This document shows, one piece after another, positions 1 through 7,076 of a stretch of DNA of 11,484 bases. The first letter of the stretch is position 1; the number at the start of each line of letters is the position of its first letter. The notes under the pieces are model-generated. The model did no database searches. It saw only the letters and a list, made by a program, of their open reading frames with translations, and was not told the origin of the DNA. The DNA lies in assembly GCA_031401815.1 (NCBI GenBank), contig JANNRW010000235.1, positions 1 to 11,484 of the forward strand, in the 5' to 3' direction. A program made the position numbers and the translations under genes. Source of the stretch: JANNRW01 sp031401815. GTDB taxonomy: Bacteria; Desulfobacterota; Desulfuromonadia; Geobacterales; DSM-12255.

Positions 1-85
1 CCGTTAGCACAAAAACAGCCTATCCCCTCACCCCTTTCAAGCCATAGGATGAAATCTGACCCCCTGGTAATAAGTCACTGATGTA

Positions 86-108
86 ATTATCGGACATAGG
101 CCGATAAT
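86..108. promoter_or_regulatory. 8-bp perfect stem-loop / possible operator in the operon leader
   Basis: Bases 86-93 (ATTATCGG) and 101-108 (CCGATAAT) are exact reverse complements separated by a 7-nt loop. No U-tract follows, so it does not look like an intrinsic terminator. The ATCGG half-site recurs as the 11-bp near-palindrome CCGAT-T-ATCGG at 330-340, close to the likely start of the first gene. The pair could be binding sites for one regulator. That is inference; no known regulator motif is recognised. Confidence 0.35.
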
Positions 109-127
109 GCTTAAAGATGAATCCGGA

Positions 128-133
128 TATAAT
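128..133 (+). promoter_or_regulatory. Weak sigma-70 -10-like hexamer
   Basis: TATAAT matches the -10 consensus exactly and lies downstream of the stem-loop, in an AT-rich patch. No TTGACA-like -35 box sits 15-18 bp upstream, and the extended -10 TG is not present. It would give a leader of more than 200 nt that includes both hairpin repeats. I found no convincing sigma-54 -24/-12 pair in this leader. Confidence 0.2.
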
Positions 134-182
134 TTGTAAAAATCAGTAGTGTCCAGTTTGGTTTATGCAGTTTCCATAATAG

Positions 183-221
183 TCCCCCCTCCCCTTGCGG
201 GAGGGGGTCAGGGGGTGGGGT
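183..221 (+). repeat. REP-like G/C-rich hairpin repeat, copy 1
   Basis: Bases 185-193 (CCCCCTCCC) pair exactly with 199-207 (GGGAGGGGG) around a 5-nt loop, followed by a G-rich tail (TCAGGGGGTGGGG, 208-220). This hairpin-plus-GGGGTGGGG layout is that of short intergenic repeats found in many copies in some proteobacterial genomes. A diverged copy lies in inverted orientation at 253-290, so the two form a BIME-like pair. No mobility gene is present locally. Confidence 0.7.
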
Positions 222-252
222 AATTTGCCATGTTTGTGCTCAATGCCAGCTT

Positions 253-290
253 CACCCACCCCTCAATCCCCTCCCGTCAAGGGAGGGGAT
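253..290 (-). repeat. REP-like G/C-rich hairpin repeat, copy 2 (inverted)
   Basis: Read on the minus strand this repeats copy 1: a hairpin of 10 bp (266-275 with 281-290, loop GTCAA) followed by TGAGGGGTGGGTG. Its last bases on the plus strand (GGGAGGGG, 281-288) look like a Shine-Dalgarno sequence for the ATG at 296. They are buried in the hairpin and belong to the repeat, so they are poor evidence for that start. The inverted pair with copy 1 could fold into a long structure in the mRNA leader. Confidence 0.7.
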
Positions 291-329
291 GCTAAATGCA
301 AAGACCTGACCGGAGATCACCAACATCAA

Positions 330-340
330 CCGATTATCGG
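330..340. promoter_or_regulatory. Small palindrome CCGAT-T-ATCGG before the first gene
   Basis: A perfect 5-bp inverted repeat around a single T. It shares its ATCGG/CCGAT half-site with the stem-loop at 86-108 and lies 10 nt before the ATG at 350. It is too tight to form an RNA hairpin, so a protein-binding site is the more sensible reading. It is short enough to be chance. Confidence 0.2.
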
Positions 341-364
341 AAAAATTCCATGCGGATCTACTTC

Positions 365-2503
365 ATGAAAAAAAAGAACAGAATCGTTCCCCTTCTTTAC
401 TGCATCATGTTATCTCTTCTCTGCACTCATTCTGTTTTTATCGTCAAGGGAGAGTCGGCAACAGCAGCAGCCGCGCAAATTGTTGAACAGACTAAATCAT
501 CCCCTCAATCAACTCCTGCGGATCAGGCAACATCCCCTCTCTCCTCCGGAAAATCTTCCGCGCCCCAGTTTGACCGGGCACCGCGTTCACAGGAGCGATC
601 CGAGTTTGAGAAGTATGTCTCTGAAAAAAATCCGGTAACTGCATCATCAGAGATAAGACAGTTCGGCTACACCCTTTTTGAGAAGCCCCCTTCAACCTTT
701 GCACCGACCCTGTATGTACCGGTCGGGCCTGACTATGTTGTCGGTCCCGGCGACACGATCAGGATCGATATCTGGGGGAAAATCGAAGGGAACTGGAATG
801 TTGTTGTTAACAACGACGGTAACATCAGCCTGCCAAAGGCCGGTGTGTTCGGAGTAACCGGACTATCTTTCGCGGAATTGAAAGAAGTTCTGTATAAGAA
901 TCTCTCAAAATATTACTCCGGCTTCGAAATGAACGTCAGTATGGGCCCCTTGAGAACCATCCAGGTCTATGTTGTGGGGAATGCAGAGCGGCCAGGGGCT
1001 TATACAATATCTTCACTCTCTACCGTAATCAATGCCCTGTTCGAAGGGGGTGGGCCGTCCAAGACCGGCAGCATGCGCAATATTCTGGTTAAGAGAAACG
1101 GCAAGACTATCGCCACCTTCGATCTGTACGATCTGTTGCTGACGGGTGACAAAACAAAAGACATCAGGCTTATGCCTGAAGATGTGATCTTTATCCCGCC
1201 GGTCGGGCCTCTGGCAGGGATTGCCGGAAATGTCAGGACTCCGGCGATTTACGAACTGAAGGGGGAGACCAGATTACATGACCTGGTTCAGATGGCCGGC
1301 GGACTCACCGGTATTGCTTTCTCTGGGCGGGTTCAGATACAGCGGATTGAGGATCATCGCACCAGAATACTGTTCGAAGGGGACTTGCTTGATATCGAAA
1401 ATAATCCTGCAAAAAACTTCGTGCTTCAGGATGGCGATCTGGCGAGAATATTCGCCGTTGTCTCTTCGGCAAGCACCGTTAACCTTGTCGGCGCAGTTCC
1501 ACATCCGGGAGAGTATGCTGTAAAGCCCGGAGTGACAACTGTAAAGGAGATCATCTCACGAGCAGGGGGTCTCCTTTACTACACCTCTGATCAGGCTGAA
1601 GTTACGCGAGTGAAAGTGGCACAGACAGGGCCTGTCACCGAGATATTCTCGATCAATCTTGTCAGAGCCATGGCAGACGACCCGCTGCACAATCTGCCTT
1701 TGCAGAACAATGATTACCTGCTTTTCCGGGCAGTCCCGGAGTGGAACCTCTACCGGACCGTGACGATCAACGGTGAAGTCAGATATCCCGGAACCTATAC
1801 ATTCAAACAGGGGGAAAGACTCTCCTCTCTTATTGAACGGGCAGGTGGCTATACCTCACGGGCATATCTGCGAGGTACTGTTTTTACCAGGGAGAGAGTC
1901 AGGGAGCAGCAGCAACGACAGATTAATGAGATGACGGAACGTCTTGAGCGGGAACTGGGGGGCTCAGGCATCTCCCAGGTTGCCACTGCGTCCGGTCCGG
2001 AAGAGGCTCGGATGGTTCAGTTGGAACTGGAGCAGAAAAGACAGTTCATTGCCCAGCTTAAAACTGCCAGAGCCAAGGGGCGGATTGCCCTGAACATTTC
2101 AGAACCGGAGGCTTTCAGAGGATCTGCCCATGATATCGAGCTTGAACAGAGCGATAACATTTCCGTGCCGACGAACCCGAAAACCGTCCAGGTAATCGGT
2201 TCGGTCTACAATCAATCAGCTTTTGTTTACGAACAGGACAAGGAACATGTCTTCTATGTGAATCTTGCCGGGGGCTATACTTCACATGCGGACAGGGATA
2301 ACACTTTCATTCTTCAGGCCAACGGTACCGCAATAAAGGCTGGCAGCAGTTTCCTCGGCTTCGGTGGCCACCTGGATTCCGGAGATACCGTCGTTGTTCC
2401 CGAGCAGATTGAACGAGTCGCCTGGATGCGCAACTTCAAGGATATAACCCAGATCATGTATCAGATCGCCGTGACAGCGGGCGTACTGCTCGTCGTATTT
2501 TAG
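365..2503 (+). CDS. Outer-membrane polysaccharide export protein (Wza/OPX family, multiple SLBB domains)
   Basis: Predicted exporter that carries the finished polymer across the outer membrane, working with the Wzz protein encoded next. Residues below are numbered from the upstream ATG at 296. A signal peptide covers about 24-54 (MKKKNRIVPLLY, then a hydrophobic core). The poly-export domain begins at 149 (VGPGDTIRIDIWG). Five SLBB-type modules follow, marked by VVGNAERPGAY (226-236), GNVRTPAIYE (311-320), LVGAVPHPGEY (397-407), INGEVRYPGTY (491-501) and a degenerate VIGSVYNQSAF (633-643). A charged, coiled-coil-like insert lies at about 532-600. The protein ends in a hydrophobic helix (716-735) that may act like the membrane-spanning C-terminal helix of Wza. 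At about 710 residues it is roughly twice the length of Wza. Start: ATG 365 gives the cleanest signal peptide; ATG 350 is nearly equal; ATG 296 adds a polar 23-residue front and uses a repeat-derived SD. The SLLC in the leader lacks a small residue before Cys, so it is not a standard lipobox. Confidence 0.9.
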   Translation: MKKKNRIVPLLYCIMLSLLCTHSVFIVKGESATAAAAQIVEQTKSSPQSTPADQATSPLSSGKSSAPQFDRAPRSQERSEFEKYVSEKNPVTASSEIRQFGYTLFEKPPSTFAPTLYVPVGPDYVVGPGDTIRIDIWGKIEGNWNVVVNNDGNISLPKAGVFGVTGLSFAELKEVLYKNLSKYYSGFEMNVSMGPLRTIQVYVVGNAERPGAYTISSLSTVINALFEGGGPSKTGSMRNILVKRNGKTIATFDLYDLLLTGDKTKDIRLMPEDVIFIPPVGPLAGIAGNVRTPAIYELKGETRLHDLVQMAGGLTGIAFSGRVQIQRIEDHRTRILFEGDLLDIENNPAKNFVLQDGDLARIFAVVSSASTVNLVGAVPHPGEYAVKPGVTTVKEIISRAGGLLYYTSDQAEVTRVKVAQTGPVTEIFSINLVRAMADDPLHNLPLQNNDYLLFRAVPEWNLYRTVTINGEVRYPGTYTFKQGERLSSLIERAGGYTSRAYLRGTVFTRERVREQQQRQINEMTERLERELGGSGISQVATASGPEEARMVQLELEQKRQFIAQLKTARAKGRIALNISEPEAFRGSAHDIELEQSDNISVPTNPKTVQVIGSVYNQSAFVYEQDKEHVFYVNLAGGYTSHADRDNTFILQANGTAIKAGSSFLGFGGHLDSGDTVVVPEQIERVAWMRNFKDITQIMYQIAVTAGVLLVVF

Positions 2504-2511
2504 GGATTATT

Positions 2512-3705
2512 ATGCAACCGGCTGAAAAAGAACAAACAGAGGAAGTCGAGATTAATCTCATCGATTACGCCATACTCCTCTTGAAACGGAAAAAGCTCAT
2601 TCTTGGCATAACCCTCTCCTGCGTCGGGATTACAGCGATTGTCGGTCTCTTGTTGCCCAGGACATATCGGGCTGAAACCAGGATTTTACCTCCGCAGCAG
2701 ATGAACTCCGGGGTTGCAACGCAACTACTTAGTCAGGTAGCAGGCGGCCTGACCGGACTGGGGGGGATGCTCGGCGGCAGCAGCCAGGCAGATCTTTATG
2801 TCGGGATGCTCCAGAGCAGAACAGTCCTTGACAGCATCATCAAAAGATTTGACCTGAAAACCCGATACAGTGTCAATACATCAGAAGATGCGCGCAAGAT
2901 TCTTCGCAAGAAAGTGAATGTTCAGTCAGAAGCCAAAAGCAATGTTGTCGTACTCTCGGCAGAGGACAGAGATCCGCAGAAATCTGCAGAAATTGCAAAC
3001 GCCTTTATCGAAGAGTTGCGGGGTATGACAAAAACGCTTGCCGTTACCGAGGCTGCGCAGCGGAGACTTTTCTTCGAGGAGCAGTTGAAGGATACCAGGG
3101 AAACCCTTATCAGGGCAGAAGAAAGTATGAAAGGCTTCCAGGAGAAAACCGGCGTTCTGCATGTTGAAGAGCAGGTAAAGGCTGTCATCAAGAGTATCGC
3201 TCAGCTTCGCGCCGAGATAGCTGCCAGGGAAGTCGAAATCAGGGTTATCAAAACCTATGCGAAACCGAGTAATCCTGATCTCCAAAAGGCTGAAGCAGCT
3301 TTGAGCGGAATGAAAGCCGAATTGACCAGGCTTGAGTCACGCAAAGGTGCAGGAAATGATCCGCTGATGGCTACCAGCCGCATCCCTTCAGTCGGCACGG
3401 AGTACATCAGAAAGCTGAGGGATCTGAAGTTCAATGAAACCCTGTATGAACTCCTTTTGAAGCAGTATGAGATTGCCAGGCTCGATGAGGCGCGGGATGC
3501 GTCGGTGATCCAGGTTATTGACCGGGCGGTGACACCGGAGAAGAAGGTTAAACCAAAAATCAGCTCAATGGTCATTATTGCAGCTCTCGCGAGTCTCTTT
3601 TTTTCCATTGGGCTGGTTTTATTTCTGGAGCGCAGAAACAGCATTATTCATGACCCCGTGAACAGGGAACGGATAGAACAACTGAAGAAATATGCGACCG
3701 GATGA
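2512..3705 (+). CDS. Wzz-type chain-length determinant / polysaccharide co-polymerase, no kinase domain
   Basis: Inner-membrane protein that controls polymer length and links Wzy to the outer-membrane exporter. The layout is classical: a cytoplasmic N-terminus with the Wzz signature (INLIDYAILLLKRKK, 14-28), TM1 at about 29-48, a large periplasmic part with a glycine-rich stretch (78-90) and long helices (about 175-275), a GNVR-like region (about 281-325, ending LYELLLKQYEIARLDEA), then a proline-rich motif (TPEKKVKPK, 341-349) and TM2 (352-372). It stops about 25 residues later, so there are no Walker motifs or tyrosine cluster of a BY-kinase. A separate kinase may exist elsewhere. The SD AGGGA overlaps the stop codon of the upstream gene and sits 5 nt before the ATG, so the two genes are probably coupled. 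Confidence 0.9.
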   Translation: MQPAEKEQTEEVEINLIDYAILLLKRKKLILGITLSCVGITAIVGLLLPRTYRAETRILPPQQMNSGVATQLLSQVAGGLTGLGGMLGGSSQADLYVGMLQSRTVLDSIIKRFDLKTRYSVNTSEDARKILRKKVNVQSEAKSNVVVLSAEDRDPQKSAEIANAFIEELRGMTKTLAVTEAAQRRLFFEEQLKDTRETLIRAEESMKGFQEKTGVLHVEEQVKAVIKSIAQLRAEIAAREVEIRVIKTYAKPSNPDLQKAEAALSGMKAELTRLESRKGAGNDPLMATSRIPSVGTEYIRKLRDLKFNETLYELLLKQYEIARLDEARDASVIQVIDRAVTPEKKVKPKISSMVIIAALASLFFSIGLVLFLERRNSIIHDPVNRERIEQLKKYATG

Positions 3706-5059
3706 TGCCTGTGACATACCACATTCACCCCTGACAACAGGTCGTGCCCTTGCCCGGAATGCGCTATTCAACCTATCCGGACATATTGCTCCCTTTCTTG
3801 TAGCTCTGTTTACTATCCCGATCCTGATCAGAACTCTTGGCACCGAACGATTTGGCATACTTACTCTGGTCTGGATGGCAGTCGGTTATTTCTCTCTTTT
3901 TGATCTCGGTATTGGCCGGGCAACAACCAGATTTGTGGCAGAAAATATTGCCAGGCGCGAAACCGAACTTCTGTCTCGATTAGTCTGGACATCACTAAGT
4001 ATGCTTTTTTGTTTCGGTTTAACCGGAGCCGTGACTCTTGGCCTTTTGAATAATTTGCTTATGACCCACTTTTTCACGGTTCCGGCTTATCTTCATGACG
4101 AAACAACAAGAGCATTTTACCTCGTTGCCGCGTCACTGCCACTTCTCCTCGGCACGGTCGGTCTCCGTGGAGTTCTTGAGGCTCAGCAGCGGTTCGGATT
4201 GATAAATGCCATCAAGATCCCGGTCAGCGTGGCATTTCTTGTTGCGCCGTTAGTGATGTTGATATGTTCAAACAGTCTTTATCCGATTACAGCAGCTCTG
4301 CTCGGGATTCGACTGATTGAATTTATTGCCTACTCCTTTTATTGTTTTCAGTCCATCCCGGGATTGAAAAAGCTTCAATGGCCTGAATTCGACTATGTGC
4401 AGAAAATGCTTGGATTCGGAGGGTGGCTGACAGTGACCAACATAGTAGGCCCCCTGATGACTTATATGGATCGTTTTATTATCAGCGGGATTGTAACCAT
4501 GACAGCAGTAGCCTATTACGCAACTCCGTATGACTTTGTGGCCAGGCTGGCGGTGATCCCGGGGAGTCTACTGGGGGTCATGTTCCCGGCTTTGACCGCC
4601 TCTTTTGTCAGCAATACGAACAGATTCTGTTTCTTATATGACAAGACTGTTAAATATATCATCTGTGTCATGACACCGATTGTGCTTGTTTTGACGTTGA
4701 CTGCTCACCCGTTTCTGAATGCCTGGCTGGGTAAGGAGTTCGCGGAACAGAGCACCCTCGTATTTCAACTGCTCGCAATAGGTACGCTGGTAAACTCGAT
4801 CGGCCAGGCCCCCTATAGTGCGATTCAGGCGATGGGACGCCCCGATATTACAGCAAAAATACATCTGCTGGAGTTGCCGCTCTATCTCGGGATGATCTGG
4901 TTTCTTGCACTTGAAATGGGGATTGTGGGAGCTGCTCTCGCCTGGCTGATTCGTGTCGTGATCGACACAGCTATTCTCTACCGCATTGCACAACGGATGA
5001 TGCCAGGGAAGGAAACAGAAAGCGAGAACTTGGGATTCATGAGTTATGTACGAAGATAA
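3692..5059 (+). CDS. Wzx-type flippase (MOP superfamily polysaccharide/O-unit translocase)
   Basis: Predicted to flip the lipid-linked repeat unit across the inner membrane. The protein has 455 residues and about 12 hydrophobic segments. Family features include the N-terminal ARNALFNLSGHIAPFLVALF stretch (21-40), then IPILIRTLGTERFGIL (42-57) and FDLGIGRATTRFVAE (70-84), plus a second-half repeat beginning GFGGWLTVTNIVGPLMTYMD (241-260) with RFIISG. A GQAPYSAIQAMGRPD segment (371-385) is also typical. The start overlaps wzz by 14 bp; GAAGA 3 nt before the ATG is a poor SD, so translation is probably coupled. There is no alternative ATG in frame before residue 63, which would cut into the first membrane segments. 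Confidence 0.9.
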   Translation: MRPDDACDIPHSPLTTGRALARNALFNLSGHIAPFLVALFTIPILIRTLGTERFGILTLVWMAVGYFSLFDLGIGRATTRFVAENIARRETELLSRLVWTSLSMLFCFGLTGAVTLGLLNNLLMTHFFTVPAYLHDETTRAFYLVAASLPLLLGTVGLRGVLEAQQRFGLINAIKIPVSVAFLVAPLVMLICSNSLYPITAALLGIRLIEFIAYSFYCFQSIPGLKKLQWPEFDYVQKMLGFGGWLTVTNIVGPLMTYMDRFIISGIVTMTAVAYYATPYDFVARLAVIPGSLLGVMFPALTASFVSNTNRFCFLYDKTVKYIICVMTPIVLVLTLTAHPFLNAWLGKEFAEQSTLVFQLLAIGTLVNSIGQAPYSAIQAMGRPDITAKIHLLELPLYLGMIWFLALEMGIVGAALAWLIRVVIDTAILYRIAQRMMPGKETESENLGFMSYVRR

Positions 5060-5729
5060 AAAAGATAGTTATTACTCATTCTGCAGGACTGATCTGTTGG
5101 AATTCGTTCCAAGAAACAGGAGCAACAAGATACTGGAAATCGGTGCCGGCAGCGGCGAGACGCTCCTGAAAGCCAAGGAATCCGGATTGGCAGAATATGT
5201 AGTCGGTGTCGATCTGGCACAAGTTGAAAACAGTAACCAGTCACACCCGGCAATGGACAGGTTCATAACCGGGAATATTGAAAACCTGAAGCTGGATTTT
5301 GCTGATAATTTCTTCGACGTAATTATTTGCGGGGATGTACTGGAGCACTTGCTTGATCCGTGGCAATGTCTTGTTAAACTAAAGCCGCTTTTGCGTGATG
5401 GAGGGGTCATCATTGCCAGCATTCCCAATGTTCGCTACTGGAAGGTCAGCATGGGGCTTGTCTTTAGCGGGCGATGGAATTATTGCGATAGCGGTACACT
5501 CGATAGAACTCATCTTCGTTTCTTTGTCAGACAGACTGTTCAGCGCCTTTTCACTGATGCCGGATTTACTATTTCAACAATGAAATGCCAGGGATCCCAG
5601 AAAGAATATGGCTTTTCAGCATGGCTATTGAACCTGCTGACATTTGAGTTGCTGACCGATCTGCTGACCATGCAGTTTGTAGTAGTGGCAGATAAACGCT
5701 TACCCCCTGAAACATCGGTACGACGATGA
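5046..5729 (+). CDS. Class I SAM-dependent methyltransferase (Methyltransf_23-like)
   Basis: Cytoplasmic methyltransferase, probably acting on a sugar of the repeat unit. Rossmann motif I is ILEIGAGSGE (29-38), the acidic residue ending strand 2 is D56 (VVGVDLA), and motif IV is DVIICGDVLEHLLDPW (91-106). The segment GGVIIASIPNVRYW (119-132) followed by RWNYCDSGTLDRTHLRFF (143-160) is common in methyltransferases of surface-glycan clusters. Length (227) is normal for a stand-alone domain. The gene overlaps wzx by 14 bp. GGGA lies about 10 nt before the ATG; the ATG at 5039 is internal to wzx and out of frame. The acceptor atom and sugar cannot be told from sequence, and a quinone/small-molecule methylase is less likely in this context. 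Confidence 0.88.
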   Translation: MYEDKKDSYYSFCRTDLLEFVPRNRSNKILEIGAGSGETLLKAKESGLAEYVVGVDLAQVENSNQSHPAMDRFITGNIENLKLDFADNFFDVIICGDVLEHLLDPWQCLVKLKPLLRDGGVIIASIPNVRYWKVSMGLVFSGRWNYCDSGTLDRTHLRFFVRQTVQRLFTDAGFTISTMKCQGSQKEYGFSAWLLNLLTFELLTDLLTMQFVVVADKRLPPETSVRR

Positions 5730-7066
5730 ACTACTTTTTTGCATTATTACTGATTGTCGCAACATCACGTCTCCTTTCCGGATCGTGGCGAAAAACTTTC
5801 ATTCTCCCTTGCGTGATTGTGACCACTCCGATGCTGCTTGGCGCCGGACTCGCGAATCTCGGTTTGATTCCCGCCCTCATTGCACCCTGGTCGGATAGAA
5901 CCCATATTCTGGTCATCTCTGGAACCGTTGCCCTCTTTTTCGGATGTTTCACTCTGCGTGGTGCCCGCTTTCAATTGACCGAAGTATCAAAAGATGTTCA
6001 TTGGGATGAACGGATGCTGCTCAGGGTGTTGTTGCTGGCTACGGGGATCGCGTTCCTGGCTAATGCGGCGCAATTCCTCATTGCCGGACAGATTCCGCTC
6101 TTTGCCGCTGATCCAGATCATGCCCGAATGGAGGCATCCAGAAACGGCTACATCCATATCTTCAGTGTGCTTTCGGGTCATATTATTCCGATTGCCGCCC
6201 TTATCCTCTTTACCGGAAAAAACCTCAGAACAAAAACACGCCGGATTCTTGCAGGAATCATGGTGATAAATTCCCTGTTGCTGCTGCTTTGGGTAGCCCG
6301 CGGTATGCTGATCTACCCTGCAGTGACGGTTATTGCCATATATTACATTCTCAATCAGAAAATATTCGGATTCAGGAAAATGCTTGCCGTGGTACTGATC
6401 TGCCTCTTCATAGTCTCGGGGGTGAAGTATATGCGCGACGTCATGCGCTTTGGGTTCAACTACAGTGCCACAGGAAAGCAGAGTGCCGTTACCCCCCTCG
6501 AGCGTGGCCTTTTAGGAAATGCGGCCGTTCTTTATCTAACCATTGCCCTGAACTATGAAATACTGAACCGCTATACGGCAACTGTCCCCTCACTTGAGCC
6601 TCATTCGCAGGGGCGAATCATGGCAGGCAACCTGACTGCCTATCTGCCAGGCAGCGGCACCCCTTTTACAGAACTTGCCATGCAGAACGCGCTCCTCAAG
6701 AAAAATGAACAGGAATTCACCCTTACTTCGACTTTTTTCGGCATCCCCTACCTGGATTTTGGCTTTCCGGGGGTACTTTTCATAAGTTTCGGAGTCGGAC
6801 TGATCTATCGAATGGTCTGGCTACGTATGATCACGACAGGATCGCCATGGAGCATATTCCTGTACGGATACCTTGTCTCCATGGCAGTATTTATCCCTTA
6901 TGCTTTCATGTATACCCAGGTAAGTTTTACCTGGTTTATCCTTTCATCGTACCCGATCATCTATCTCTGTTCATGCCGGATCAGCGGGGCATCCCTGATC
7001 CATCAGTGTAGCCGGATCAGGTTTGGCAGATCCAGGCTTCAGGAGAAACCCTCTGAGCTTTTATGA
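5726..7066 (+). CDS. Wzy-type O-antigen/exopolysaccharide polymerase
   Basis: Predicted inner-membrane polymerase joining flipped repeat units at the periplasmic face. 446 residues with roughly ten to twelve hydrophobic stretches and a large hydrophilic loop between about 235 and 335. Recognisable points are ADPDHARMEASRNGYIH (128-144), the WVARGMLIYP segment with R192 (189-198), and FTLTSTFFGIPYLDFGFPG (331-349), which resemble the oligosaccharide repeat-unit polymerase family (TIGR04370-like). Wzy proteins are poorly conserved, so the call rests on topology, these motifs and its place between Wzx and the glycosyltransferases. Its ATG overlaps the upstream stop as ATGA, and no real SD is visible, which points to re-initiation after the methyltransferase. 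Confidence 0.85.
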   Translation: MNYFFALLLIVATSRLLSGSWRKTFILPCVIVTTPMLLGAGLANLGLIPALIAPWSDRTHILVISGTVALFFGCFTLRGARFQLTEVSKDVHWDERMLLRVLLLATGIAFLANAAQFLIAGQIPLFAADPDHARMEASRNGYIHIFSVLSGHIIPIAALILFTGKNLRTKTRRILAGIMVINSLLLLLWVARGMLIYPAVTVIAIYYILNQKIFGFRKMLAVVLICLFIVSGVKYMRDVMRFGFNYSATGKQSAVTPLERGLLGNAAVLYLTIALNYEILNRYTATVPSLEPHSQGRIMAGNLTAYLPGSGTPFTELAMQNALLKKNEQEFTLTSTFFGIPYLDFGFPGVLFISFGVGLIYRMVWLRMITTGSPWSIFLYGYLVSMAVFIPYAFMYTQVSFTWFILSSYPIIYLCSCRISGASLIHQCSRIRFGRSRLQEKPSELL

Positions 7067-7076
7067 CGATCTCAAA

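Larger units (their letters stand above)
1..182. other. Non-coding upstream region, no gene seen
   Basis: No convincing gene is visible on either strand. A 26-codon frame is open from base 1 and stops at 79-81, and a 14-codon frame stops at 45-47. Either could be the tail of a gene outside the window, but neither peptide looks like a known protein end. The stretch holds the stem-loop at 86-108 and a TATAAT-like hexamer at 128-133. On the minus strand, bases 54-65 read as a GGGGTCAGATTT-type word. Such words are often seen around IS200-like/REP-associated transposon remnants, but no transposase or terminal inverted repeat is present here. Confidence 0.5.

Noticed and set aside
54..65. IS200-like/REP-transposase-associated GGGGTCAGATTT word on the minus strand
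   Set aside because: A short word alone, with no transposase fragment, target duplication or terminal repeat, is not enough to call a mobile element.
1..81. Possible 3' end of an upstream gene on the + strand
   Set aside because: The open frames from base 1 are only 14 and 26 codons long and their residues resemble nothing recognisable.
2922..3644. Antisense frames of 89-129 codons opposite the wzz gene
   Set aside because: They mirror the codon pattern of the real gene and have no supporting start context or protein features.
7023..7076. TTG-initiated extension of the GT2 gene overlapping the polymerase gene
   Set aside because: The extra 18 residues do not resemble a GT2 N-terminus; the family fold begins just after ATG 7077, and no good SD precedes the TTG.
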